Shown here in pieces: positions 17,286 through 25,318 of a stretch of 35,046 nucleotides of DNA. Location: positions 1 through 35,046 of the forward strand of contig CAMJPH010000019.1 of NCBI GenBank assembly GCA_946407715.1, read 5' to 3'. How positions within the stretch are numbered: the first letter of the stretch is position 1; every line of letters begins with the position of its first letter. The notes beneath the pieces are model-generated. The model did not search any database and had not been told where the DNA came from. It worked only from the letters and a program-made list of their open reading frames with translations. This DNA is from an uncultured Bacteroidales bacterium. GTDB lineage: Bacteria; Bacteroidota; Bacteroidia; Bacteroidales; WCHB1-69. A program made the translations under genes and the position numbers.

Positions 17286-18545
17286 ATGAAAAAAGCGGTT
17301 TTACTTTTAGGGATATTGTTTTTCATGATTGTTGGTCGTGCCAGCTATTTGCTGATTCCCATGGACTTGGCGCAGAGTAATCACCTGAAAGCGTACGGAA
17401 TAGCCTATTTCGCCGTTGCCCACCAAATAGACATGAGCTGGTTGCTGAACTACCGAGGCGGCAGTTTCATGTGCCCGTACAACGGGGGAGTGGAAAACGA
17501 ATGTCTTGTGCGCGGTGTTTCCTACGAAGTCATCGCTGACTTACAGGCCACACAAATCCTCAATGAAATTGCTGTGGTGGAGAATAACATGAATGAAATC
17601 CGGCTGACCAAAGAACCCAAAATCGCCGTCTATTCCCCGAAAAACAAACTTCCCTGGGATGATGCCGTCACCCTTGTGCTGACCTACGCTGAAATCCCCT
17701 ACACCGTGATTTATGACGAAGAAGTCATCAAAGGCGAACTGCCCAAATACGACTGGCTGCACCTTCACCACGAGGATTTCACCGGCCAATACGGAAAATT
17801 TTGGGCCAACTACCGCAACGCCAAATGGTATCAAGACGATGTACGGGAAAACGAAGAACGGGCTGCACAGCTTGGATTTACGAAAGTGTCTCAAATGAAA
17901 CTCGCCGTTGCTAAAGGCATCCGCGACTTCGTGGCGGGCGGCGGCTACCTCTTTGCCATGTGCTCCGGTCCTGACAGCTATGATATCGCCCTTGCCGCTG
18001 AAGGCATCGACATTTGCGAAACCATGTTCGATGGTGACCCCATGGACCCGCAAGCACAAAGCAAACTCAACTATGACAACTGCTTTGCTTTCACCGACTT
18101 CAAAATCGAAACTAACCCTTACGTCTATGAAGTCTCCAACATCGATGTGAACCCTTCGCAGCACATCCAAAACAAATCCCACGACTATTTCACCCTCTTT
18201 GAATTCTCCGCCAAATGGGATCCTGTTCCCACCATGCTGTGCCAAAACCACTTACAGGTGATTCCCGGATTTATGGGACAGACCACAGCATTCCGTAAAG
18301 AACTCATCAAACCAACCGTAACCATTATGGGCGAGTGCGCTTTTTTCAATGAAGCAAGATATATTCACGGAGAATACGGCAAAGGCACCTGGACGTTCTA
18401 CTCCGGCCACGATCCGGAAGACTACCAACATCTGGTCAACGATGCCCCCACAGACCTCAACCTTTTCCCCAACTCCGCCGGTTACCGTTTGATTCTCAAC
18501 AACGTACTCTTCCCTGCCGCTAAAAAGCAGCAACAGAAGACGTAA
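17286..18545 (+). CDS. Exported amidotransferase-fold protein (often named asparagine synthetase B in Bacteroidota)
   Basis: This 419-aa protein has a signal sequence (AVLLLGILFFMIVGRASYLL). The body contains strands and turns of a class I glutamine-amidotransferase/ThuA-like fold. The nucleophile-elbow-like segment GGGYLFAMCSGPDSY (around residues 217-232) has C225 at the elbow, and EGIDI follows. Close relatives in Bacteroidota are commonly labelled asparagine synthetase B, but the AsnB synthetase domain is absent and the protein is exported, so that name looks wrong. Function is not established. The ATG at 17286 directly follows a good promoter, whereas the ATG at 17256 lies upstream of it. 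Confidence 0.8.
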   Translation: MKKAVLLLGILFFMIVGRASYLLIPMDLAQSNHLKAYGIAYFAVAHQIDMSWLLNYRGGSFMCPYNGGVENECLVRGVSYEVIADLQATQILNEIAVVENNMNEIRLTKEPKIAVYSPKNKLPWDDAVTLVLTYAEIPYTVIYDEEVIKGELPKYDWLHLHHEDFTGQYGKFWANYRNAKWYQDDVRENEERAAQLGFTKVSQMKLAVAKGIRDFVAGGGYLFAMCSGPDSYDIALAAEGIDICETMFDGDPMDPQAQSKLNYDNCFAFTDFKIETNPYVYEVSNIDVNPSQHIQNKSHDYFTLFEFSAKWDPVPTMLCQNHLQVIPGFMGQTTAFRKELIKPTVTIMGECAFFNEARYIHGEYGKGTWTFYSGHDPEDYQHLVNDAPTDLNLFPNSAGYRLILNNVLFPAAKKQQQKT

Positions 18546-18559
18546 GACTTAGACGTTAG
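18539..18559. repeat. Dispersed intergenic repeat, copy A
   Basis: GACGTAAGACTTAGACGTTAG straddles the stop codon of the upstream gene. The first 12 bases recur at 29107-29118 directly after another gene, with a variant downstream. It resembles short tandem GACGTAAGACTT repeats that fill gaps between genes in some Bacteroidota. Confidence 0.6.
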
Positions 18560-18591
18560 AAATGTTCCGGCCAAAAGCTAATACCCAACGG

Positions 18592-19416
18592 CTAAATCCC
18601 CGGTATCATGTTATAAATAAGGTCAACAACTTTGGGGCCGACCTTTGCAGCGGCGGCCAGAACCTCTTCGTGAGAGGCTTTTTCCACTTTGCCCACAACA
18701 CCAAGGTCGGTGATTACCGACAAAGCGAAAATTTCCAAACCAAGATAATGCGCCATAATGGCTTCCGGTACCGTGGACATACCCACCGTATCCGCACCCA
18801 TAATGTGGAACATCTTGTACTCCGAAGGAGTCTCAAAACAGGGACCGGTGACTCCTATATAGACACCTTCTTGAAGATAAATATTCAATTTTTCCCCAAT
18901 TTGGTGCGCCAACTTCAGCAATCGGTGGGAATAGACTTCACTCATGTTCGGGAAACGCGGACCAAGTGTGTCATCGTTCGGACCTAACAGCGGATTAGTG
19001 CCGAAGAGGTTGATATGGTCACGTATAAGCATGATGTCGCCAACTTTGAATGTGGGGTTCATGCCGCCCGCCGCGTTAGAAAGGATGACCGTCTTCACCC
19101 CAAGACCAGGCAAAATCTGCTGTGGGAAAGTCACCACATCCATCGGATAGCCTTCGTAATAATGGAAGCGTCCGTTGAAAACAACCACATCCACCCCGTT
19201 CAGTTTTCCGAATATCATCGTGCCTTTATGCCCTTGTACCGTAGAAACCGGAAAATTGGGAATCTCTTTGTAAGGAATTTCATCCACAATGTCAATCTTT
19301 TGCGTTAAGCCGCCTAGTCCTGAGCCTAACACGATGGCAATTTTCGGATTTATCGTTTTACGGTTATTCAGGTATCCAACCGTTTCAGCTATTTTCTTTC
19401 TTTTTTCCTCGAACAT
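18592..19416 (-). CDS. punA: Purine nucleoside phosphorylase, trimeric type
   Basis: This 274-aa enzyme cleaves purine nucleosides with phosphate in nucleotide salvage. Visible motifs are IVLGSGLGGL (phosphate loop), the histidine in VQGHKG, GRFHYYEGY, SNAAGG, the base-binding glutamate in PCFETPSE, and VGMSTVPE. The purine-contacting Asn of human PNP (N243) is replaced by Asp here (SVITDLG, D237, codon complement of 18706-18708). The catalytically relevant His of KANHEEVL is kept (KASHEEVL). Its ATG overlaps the end of lpxK by 32 nt, making it the last gene of the M23-phoH-lpxK-punA operon. Confidence 0.93.
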   Translation of the reverse strand: MFEEKRKKIAETVGYLNNRKTINPKIAIVLGSGLGGLTQKIDIVDEIPYKEIPNFPVSTVQGHKGTMIFGKLNGVDVVVFNGRFHYYEGYPMDVVTFPQQILPGLGVKTVILSNAAGGMNPTFKVGDIMLIRDHINLFGTNPLLGPNDDTLGPRFPNMSEVYSHRLLKLAHQIGEKLNIYLQEGVYIGVTGPCFETPSEYKMFHIMGADTVGMSTVPEAIMAHYLGLEIFALSVITDLGVVGKVEKASHEEVLAAAAKVGPKVVDLIYNMIPGI

Positions 19417-20476
19417 GATCTATCACTATTTGGTTAAAGCTATCCCGTTGATTTTCAGTGAGAAATTCCACTTCCACACGTATCACAAAAACGGGTAGCA
19501 AAGATACAATATTTCTAATATGTTCTGATTGCAAACGCATCCAATCTTTTTCCGTAGTAACCAGCACGCATTGATTACCGATATTGTTAAAATGCTGATC
19601 ATAAACAGCTTGTATCTCTTTTTCAGTAAAAGAATGATGGTCTGGAAATTCGTGATGCCCCTCTATGTTATATGTTTTCTCCAAATGATTGATTAAAGGT
19701 TTTGGGTGGGCTATTCCTGTCAGAACCACGATGTCGCGGACCAACTGTGGGTCGATTTTCTCCGCCGCATGAGTGACAGGAACCAGCTGTTCATAACGGT
19801 AGCGCGTGAAAAAGAGATGCTGATGGGTCCTTAAACGGAGTTTGTACCTCCATGTGGATTCGTCAGTGTTTGCTTTGTCGGGAACTTTTGTCACGATTAT
19901 GACGTCAGCGAAACGTGCCGCACGCGGGAACTCCCGAAGCGTGCCTGTCGGCATTGGCATGTCAGGACGATAAGGGCGATTGTATTCGGTTAACAGGATA
20001 TGGAAGCTTGGGCGGAAGCGCAAATGCTGGTAAGCATCGTCAAGAACAACGACCTCTGTATCAGGATTTTCTGAAAGAAGATTGCGCACACCCTCACAAC
20101 GGTTTCCATCCACAGCCAACGGCACGTCAGGATGTCGCAAATGGGTCATAAAGGACTCATCCCCAAACATTTCTGCATTCCGATCTTGGGAATCTGTCTG
20201 CAAGACAGAATGATAACCTTTGGATTTCCGTCCGTATCCACGACTTAACGCCGCCACATGGAACTCTCGCTTCAATAATTCGATAACATATTGTGTATGA
20301 GGGGTTTTTCCTGTTCCACCCACAGCCAAATTGCCGACATCAATGGCAGGAATCGAGGACTCCATCTCTTTCCAAAAGCCAATTCTGTACAAAAACCGGC
20401 GAATCGCGGCCACCAAACCGTAAATCAAGGAAAAGGGTGTCAACAACAGTCCTATGATGAGTTTAATCCGATCCAT
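19385..20476 (-). CDS. lpxK: Tetraacyldisaccharide 4'-kinase LpxK (lipid A biosynthesis)
   Basis: This 363-aa membrane-associated kinase phosphorylates the 4' position of the lipid A precursor disaccharide. An N-terminal hydrophobic helix (LIIGLLLTPFSLIYGLVAAI) is followed by the P-loop VGNLAVGGTGKTPH, RGYGRKSKG, the VVLDDAYQHLRF region with catalytic aspartate, and GIAHPKPL. The length is typical. The ATG at 20476 gives MDRIKLI and overlaps the end of phoH by 14 nt. The upstream in-frame ATG at 20563 would add 29 residues lying within phoH that are not family-like. Its 3' end overlaps punA by 32 nt. Confidence 0.95.
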   Translation of the reverse strand: MDRIKLIIGLLLTPFSLIYGLVAAIRRFLYRIGFWKEMESSIPAIDVGNLAVGGTGKTPHTQYVIELLKREFHVAALSRGYGRKSKGYHSVLQTDSQDRNAEMFGDESFMTHLRHPDVPLAVDGNRCEGVRNLLSENPDTEVVVLDDAYQHLRFRPSFHILLTEYNRPYRPDMPMPTGTLREFPRAARFADVIIVTKVPDKANTDESTWRYKLRLRTHQHLFFTRYRYEQLVPVTHAAEKIDPQLVRDIVVLTGIAHPKPLINHLEKTYNIEGHHEFPDHHSFTEKEIQAVYDQHFNNIGNQCVLVTTEKDWMRLQSEHIRNIVSLLPVFVIRVEVEFLTENQRDSFNQIVIDHVRGKKKENS

Positions 20477-21488
20477 TTTCTGATGCTTCACTGTGTTTGG
20501 CCGCCTCCCGTTCCTCACGTCTCTTGCGCATCTGTTCTTCAACCTCATTCTCGTATGCTTCATACCTCGTGATGATTTTGGTCACCAGATGATGCCGCAC
20601 AACATCTTTGTTATCCATGTAGATAAAGTCGATGCCTTTCACGCCTCGCAGGATTCGGTCGGCGAGAATCAATCCCGACTGTTGATTTTTAGGCAGGTCG
20701 ATTTGCGTTATATCGCCTGTGATGAAGAATTTAGCGTTTTTTCCCATACGGGTCAGGAACATCTTCAGCTGCGATGAGGTGGCATTCTGCGCCTCATCAA
20801 GAATCACGTAAGCGTTGTCAAGCGTACGTCCGCGCATAAAGGCAAGGGGCGCAATCTCAATCACCTTGTCTTCCATCATGGCCATCAGTTTCTGCATGGG
20901 CATCATGTCCCAAAGTGCATCGTACAACGGTTGCAGATATGGGTCGAGTTTGTCGCGCAAATCCCCAGGAAGAAATCCAAGGTTTTCGCCTGCCTCGACA
21001 GCTGGACGAGTCAATATAATACGTTTTATCTGTTTGTTTTTCAACGCCTTAACCGCCAATGCAACAGCCGTATAAGTTTTACCCGTTCCGGCCGGGCCCA
21101 CCACAAACACCATGTCGTTTTTTTCGGCGCTTTCCACCAACCGCTTCTGATTCGGGGTGATGGCCTTGATGACTTTTCCCTCCCGACCATGCACAATCAC
21201 GTTGCTGTCGTCTCTATTCAATGCATAAAAACTGTCATCCTCCGACGCCGTGATGTTGATGATGTCTGTTTCCGTCAACTTTCCAAATTGTTCAATGTGC
21301 TTCTCCAGCATTGCGACACGTTCCTCCAACGACTGTATTTCATCGTCAGACCCAGAAATTCGCAATTCGTTTCCGCGCACAATTATTTTCAATTTTGGAA
21401 AAATATGAGAAAGAAGAACCACATTGTTGTTCTGCGGGCCGAACAATTCAACAGCAATGTCGGGATTTACATCAATAATCTTATCCAT
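20463..21488 (-). CDS. phoH: PhoH-family ATPase
   Basis: This 341-aa cytoplasmic protein has an N-terminal KH-like region (residues about 1-110) and a RecA-like PhoH domain. The domain carries Walker A VGPAGTGKTYTAV, the FLPGDLRDKLDPYLQPLYDAL motif, Walker B NAYVILDEAQN and FITGDITQIDLP. PhoH proteins act on RNA, and the family is linked to ribosome and RNA metabolism. The C-terminus is a charged Glu/Arg helix. Its start lies 8 nt after the M23 peptidase stop and its end overlaps lpxK. Confidence 0.95.
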   Translation of the reverse strand: MDKIIDVNPDIAVELFGPQNNNVVLLSHIFPKLKIIVRGNELRISGSDDEIQSLEERVAMLEKHIEQFGKLTETDIINITASEDDSFYALNRDDSNVIVHGREGKVIKAITPNQKRLVESAEKNDMVFVVGPAGTGKTYTAVALAVKALKNKQIKRIILTRPAVEAGENLGFLPGDLRDKLDPYLQPLYDALWDMMPMQKLMAMMEDKVIEIAPLAFMRGRTLDNAYVILDEAQNATSSQLKMFLTRMGKNAKFFITGDITQIDLPKNQQSGLILADRILRGVKGIDFIYMDNKDVVRHHLVTKIITRYEAYENEVEEQMRKRREEREAAKHSEASENGSD

Positions 21489-21496
21489 TTGGTGTA

Positions 21497-22411
21497 TTAT
21501 TCAATAACAAGGTAATTTAAAGGATTTATCGGGAAGCCATTGTACCACAGCTCGAAATGAAGGTGACGGTCGTTTTTGTCTGAAGAGTTGGCACTGCCTG
21601 CCGAGGCGATTGGCATGCCGCTTTTCACCCGCGCACCTACTGTTTTCAGCAAGGCGGCATTGTGTTTGTATATGGAAATCATATTTCCAGGATGCTGCAC
21701 GATTATCGTATATCCATCTGTGGAAGTATAATCGGCAGCTATCACAACCCCATCAGCCACACATGAAACCGTTTTGTTGTCTGCGGTGACGATATCTATG
21801 CCGTAATGGTTTTGGGACGCATCAAAAAGGCGTGTCACAGCACCCATTGCCGGCGGGTAGATAGATATGTTTGTGATTTTGGCTTGTTCAATGTTAGGGA
21901 CGCTGGGACTGGATGAAGCGCTGTTTTCTGCTGTTCTGCTCAATATCAGCCTGGCATCTTCCAATATCTCATTCACACGGCCTGCGCGGGACTTGTCTCG
22001 TTCCACAGGATGCACATCCGGTGTGGCACGGACCTTGTCGTCCTCATACACCACATCGTCTTTGCCTTCCAACACATTCGAAAAAGACTCCAAGTACTGC
22101 TGGTTCATAGCATAACGTTTTTCCAAGGAATCTACTCGAGCGGCCGTCTGCTTGTATAATTTGTAATCTTTTTGGTTCGTATATCCTGGAATATACACCC
22201 GTAAGGGGGTCAGGGCAATCAAGATGGTGGTCAAAACAATAATGACAAAAGCAGCCAAAATGGATACCACTACCACCTTTTTGATAGTAATGTTTCGAAT
22301 CAAGAAACTCTGCTCGTGCGTGTCTTCGTTGGAGAAAACAAGTCTGTATCTTGTTTGCCACTCACTCACGATGATGTTCCATACCTTCTTTATCTTCTCT
22401 AATTTACTCAT
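21497..22411 (-). CDS. Membrane-anchored M23 peptidoglycan peptidase
   Basis: This 304-aa protein has a short cytoplasmic N-terminus and one membrane helix near residues 45-68 (VVVVSILAAFVIIVLTTILI). A periplasmic coiled region (about 80-180) precedes the LytM domain. Zinc ligands and catalytic residues are present: H202 and D206 in NHYGID, and H283 and H285 in RHLHFELW, so it should be active rather than a regulator. The M23 family cuts peptide cross-links in the cell wall. It is the first gene of the leftward M23-phoH-lpxK-punA operon, with only 8 nt to phoH. Confidence 0.93.
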   Translation of the reverse strand: MSKLEKIKKVWNIIVSEWQTRYRLVFSNEDTHEQSFLIRNITIKKVVVVSILAAFVIIVLTTILIALTPLRVYIPGYTNQKDYKLYKQTAARVDSLEKRYAMNQQYLESFSNVLEGKDDVVYEDDKVRATPDVHPVERDKSRAGRVNEILEDARLILSRTAENSASSSPSVPNIEQAKITNISIYPPAMGAVTRLFDASQNHYGIDIVTADNKTVSCVADGVVIAADYTSTDGYTIIVQHPGNMISIYKHNAALLKTVGARVKSGMPIASAGSANSSDKNDRHLHFELWYNGFPINPLNYLVIE

Positions 22412-22440
22412 TGCTGCTTAAACTTCCCGTTTTTGCGGCG

Positions 22441-22448
22441 CAAAAGTA
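22441..22448 (-). promoter_or_regulatory. -7 promoter element of the M23-phoH-lpxK-punA operon
   Basis: The minus strand reads TACTTTTG, a match to TAnnTTTG, about 30 nt upstream of the ATG at 22411. A -33 TTTG at the standard distance is not evident. Confidence 0.5.
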
Positions 22449-22567
22449 GCAAAAAATGTGACTGGCTCGTTTTTTTTATTTCTTTGTATATCAACTGATT
22501 GCCAATCATAAAAAACAAAAAGACAAAAAGTATTTGGTTTTAGTGGATTTTTATAAAGAAATATTCG

Positions 22568-22575
22568 TATTTTTG
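22568..22575 (+). promoter_or_regulatory. -7 promoter element of the four-helix-bundle gene
   Basis: TATTTTTG lies 31 nt ahead of the ATG at 22607. The upstream TTTG at 22533 is too far (31 nt) to be a standard -33 box. Confidence 0.5.
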
Positions 22576-22606
22576 CTGCCCGAAAAAATCACTAAAGTCA
22601 AGTATT

Positions 22607-23077
22607 ATGAACGAAAGAGACAACAATGTAAGTTTTTTCAGATTTGAGGATTTGCGTATTTATGCTAAGGCCATGGATTATATTGTATGGTTATACCAAC
22701 AATTGCCCACAGGAGAACTGACAGCAAATCAAAAAATCATCCAAAGGTCGTTTATGAGATCTGCCCAAGATATTGCGTTGAACACGGCAGAAGGATCATC
22801 ACGTAACCGGACACAATTCCTGTATTATTTGAAAATGGCGAAGAGCTCCGTCCGGGAATGTGTCGTTCACACGGAAATTGCCTCCAGGGTCGGTTTTTTG
22901 TCTGAAGAGGCCAAGGAACACTCTCGTAACGAACTAATGGAGTTGACCAAAATGATCGGTTCGCTCATCGCATCCCTTCAACGTTCCTCTTTAGGAATGT
23001 CTCATTCCGGAAGACCTGCAGAAGAGACTGACGATCTCAACATCCCGGAATCCGACGATTTCGACGAGATGATCTAA
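22607..23077 (+). CDS. Four-helix-bundle protein (S23/IVP family)
   Basis: This 156-aa protein has the family pattern FFRFEDLRIYAKAMDYIVWLY, RSFMRSAQDIALNTAEGSSR and FLYYLKMAKSSVRECVVHTEIA, followed by a fourth helix and a Ser/Asp-rich acidic tail. The family includes proteins encoded within 23S rRNA intervening sequences, but many free-standing copies occur in Bacteroidota. Here it sits between cell-wall peptidase and protease genes, with no rRNA nearby. Molecular role unknown; a ribosomal or RNA-binding function is a guess by family name only. Confidence 0.88.
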   Translation: MNERDNNVSFFRFEDLRIYAKAMDYIVWLYQQLPTGELTANQKIIQRSFMRSAQDIALNTAEGSSRNRTQFLYYLKMAKSSVRECVVHTEIASRVGFLSEEAKEHSRNELMELTKMIGSLIASLQRSSLGMSHSGRPAEETDDLNIPESDDFDEMI

Positions 23078-23100
23078 TTCACTGAAACCAAAGAAATACC

Positions 23101-23116
23101 ATGCTATTGTTAGCAT
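23101..23116. repeat. Short perfect hairpin ahead of the C10 protease gene
   Basis: ATGCTA-TTGT-TAGCAT is a 6-bp perfect inverted repeat with a 4-nt loop. It lacks a T-run, so it is not a standard terminator; it may be an operator or chance. Confidence 0.4.
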
Positions 23117-23168
23117 TTCACATAAAGGGATATCGTGTTTGATATTCCTTTTTTTAATTTTTCACAAA

Positions 23169-25259
23169 ATGAAATCCAACAAAACACTAATTTTATTACT
23201 CCTTCTTCCTTGTCTAATAACTGCGAAAACGCTGACAAAAGACAAAACAACTACGTTAGGAGTGCGAGCCTTTCACCAAAAGGCACAAGCCATCTGCCCC
23301 GAGGCAAGTTCTTACTCTTTAAAAAAATGTCAATTCCTTGAAAACGAAGGGGTTGTTGACGTGGCAATCATGCACTTTGACAATGGCTTTCTGATATTTT
23401 CGGCAGAAGATGCTGTTTTCCCTGTACTTGCCTACAGTTTCACCAATGACATTGACTTGGACAATCTCTCACCTGGTGCAAGTCTGTTCTTAGCTCAATA
23501 CCGTCAGGAGATTGCTGCGGCGCGGCGCACCCACGCCATCCCCGACGAACAAGTGAGAAATGCATGGAACGAACTCCTTCACCCTTCCAAAGATGCGTCC
23601 ACTCAAACCGAGGTGGCTCCTCTGCTGCACTCTACCTGGAACCAAAATCGATACTATAACGAATTATGTCCACAGGACGAAAATGCACCGGCAGGTTATA
23701 ATGGGAAAGTTCCCAACGGATGCGTGGCCGTGGCCATGTCACAAATCATATATTATTACCGCTATCCGGAATCCGGTACTGGCAGCCATACTAATTACAC
23801 AGACTACGGTTCCTTTCATGTCAATTTCGCTCAACAGCATTACAATTATGATGCCATGTGCGACAAACTCACGTTCTATAACAACGAGGTGGCCAAGCTG
23901 ATTTTTCATTGTGGCACAGCCGTAAACATGATGTATGGCCCTGACGGATCAGGCGCCTATTCCCAAGACGTGCCGGAAACCATGTCCAATTATTTCAGAT
24001 ACAGTCCTGATTCCTATTATTCCTCCAAGCATCACCATTCCAACTCTTCCTGGTGCAGTATGCTCAAGGAAGATCTTGATGCATTCCGCCCTATTTATTA
24101 TTCCGGATATTCCGAAGAAGGCGGTCACGCTTTCATTTGCGATGGATACAACAGCGACAACTATTTCCATTTCAATTTTGGATGGGGTGGCTCTGGTAAC
24201 GGGTACTACATTACCGAAAGCACTGATACAGACGACAATGAAGTTGGTGGTTATGGAAACTGGCAGTCCGCCATCTTCAACTTGCATCCTTTAGACAGCG
24301 AATACCCATCCTATTGCAACAACCATGCTATCACTGCCTCCAACGGTTCATTGGAGGACGGCAGCGGTCACAAAAATTACCTGAACAACACCTTCTGCAC
24401 ATACATCATTACCGACGAACAGCAATACTCCACATCTGTCACGTTGAAACACTTTTCCACACAAGAGGGGCACGATTTCCTCCGTTTTTGGAACGGACAT
24501 CCCTCCCAAGACAGTCTTCTTCTGGAGCTTTCCGGCGAAATAACAGGCTCACTTTCTCACACATTCAATACCGACTCTCTATATATCACCTTTGAAACGG
24601 ATGACTCCGTCACGGCGGATGGCTGGCACCTCACCTTTGAATCCCTGCGCGAAGGCATCGGTTGCGGCACCCATGTTTTCCACGAGGAGACCTCTGGCGT
24701 CATTTCTGACAAAAGCGACGAAGAAAGCAATTACCGAAACGACCAAAACTGTTCCTGGATATTCCGTCTCACCAACAATCCAACAGTTTTTTTCTCCTTT
24801 GAGGAATTGGACATCAGCCCTGAAGACCATTTGGATTTCTATGATGTCAGTGAAATACCTAATGTATTAATTGCGAGTTATTCAGGAAACACGCTTCCCG
24901 AACCACTGATTTGCAATAGCGTCAGGTTCAAAGTCAATTTCATTTCAGACAATTACCTCAATGCCAGCGGATTCAAGGTGAATTGGTCAGTTAATGGAGC
25001 TGGCATCGAAGACAATCATGTTTATGTGACACTTTTCCCCAACCCCGCCTCCGAAACGATGCTACTATCGTTCTCTCAACCAATAGATCAGTGCGAGATT
25101 GCCATCCACAATATCATCGGGGAAACTATTTTCACCCAAACTTACGACAGCGCAAGTGAACTCAATATCCCCGTTTCCCAATTACCAAACGGAATGTATC
25201 TGCTTTCCATAAACAGCAAAAAAGAAACATGGAATAAAAAATTCATTGTGAAACATTAA
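23169..25259 (+). CDS. Secreted C10 (streptopain-type) cysteine protease with CUB-like domains and T9SS tail
   Basis: This 696-aa protein has a signal peptide (KTLILLLLLPCLITA). A C10 propeptide-like region follows (about 25-135, containing HFDNGFLIFSAEDAVFPVLAYS). The protease domain carries C185 in VPNGCVAVAMSQIIYYY and H320 in EGGHAFICDGYN, the catalytic pair, plus FHFNFGWGGSGNGYY. Two CUB-like domains follow at about 378-490 and 496-610, each with cysteines and FLRFWNG- or HLDFYDV-type strands. A type A T9SS sorting domain forms the end (VTLFPNPASETMLLSF to KKFIVKH). Relatives include streptococcal SpeB and Porphyromonas PrtT. It is probably a surface or released protease acting on host or dietary protein. 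ATG 23169 is preferred to TTG 23139. Confidence 0.95.
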   Translation: MKSNKTLILLLLLPCLITAKTLTKDKTTTLGVRAFHQKAQAICPEASSYSLKKCQFLENEGVVDVAIMHFDNGFLIFSAEDAVFPVLAYSFTNDIDLDNLSPGASLFLAQYRQEIAAARRTHAIPDEQVRNAWNELLHPSKDASTQTEVAPLLHSTWNQNRYYNELCPQDENAPAGYNGKVPNGCVAVAMSQIIYYYRYPESGTGSHTNYTDYGSFHVNFAQQHYNYDAMCDKLTFYNNEVAKLIFHCGTAVNMMYGPDGSGAYSQDVPETMSNYFRYSPDSYYSSKHHHSNSSWCSMLKEDLDAFRPIYYSGYSEEGGHAFICDGYNSDNYFHFNFGWGGSGNGYYITESTDTDDNEVGGYGNWQSAIFNLHPLDSEYPSYCNNHAITASNGSLEDGSGHKNYLNNTFCTYIITDEQQYSTSVTLKHFSTQEGHDFLRFWNGHPSQDSLLLELSGEITGSLSHTFNTDSLYITFETDDSVTADGWHLTFESLREGIGCGTHVFHEETSGVISDKSDEESNYRNDQNCSWIFRLTNNPTVFFSFEELDISPEDHLDFYDVSEIPNVLIASYSGNTLPEPLICNSVRFKVNFISDNYLNASGFKVNWSVNGAGIEDNHVYVTLFPNPASETMLLSFSQPIDQCEIAIHNIIGETIFTQTYDSASELNIPVSQLPNGMYLLSINSKKETWNKKFIVKH

Positions 25260-25318
25260 ACGAAACAGATCGCAAGGGGTCTTATACGCATCTTTTAATC
25301 AAACAAAAACTTAAAGCA

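Noticed and set aside
22607..23077. Link of the four-helix-bundle gene to a 23S rRNA intervening sequence
   Set aside because: No rRNA sequence flanks it. The gene is free-standing with its own promoter element.
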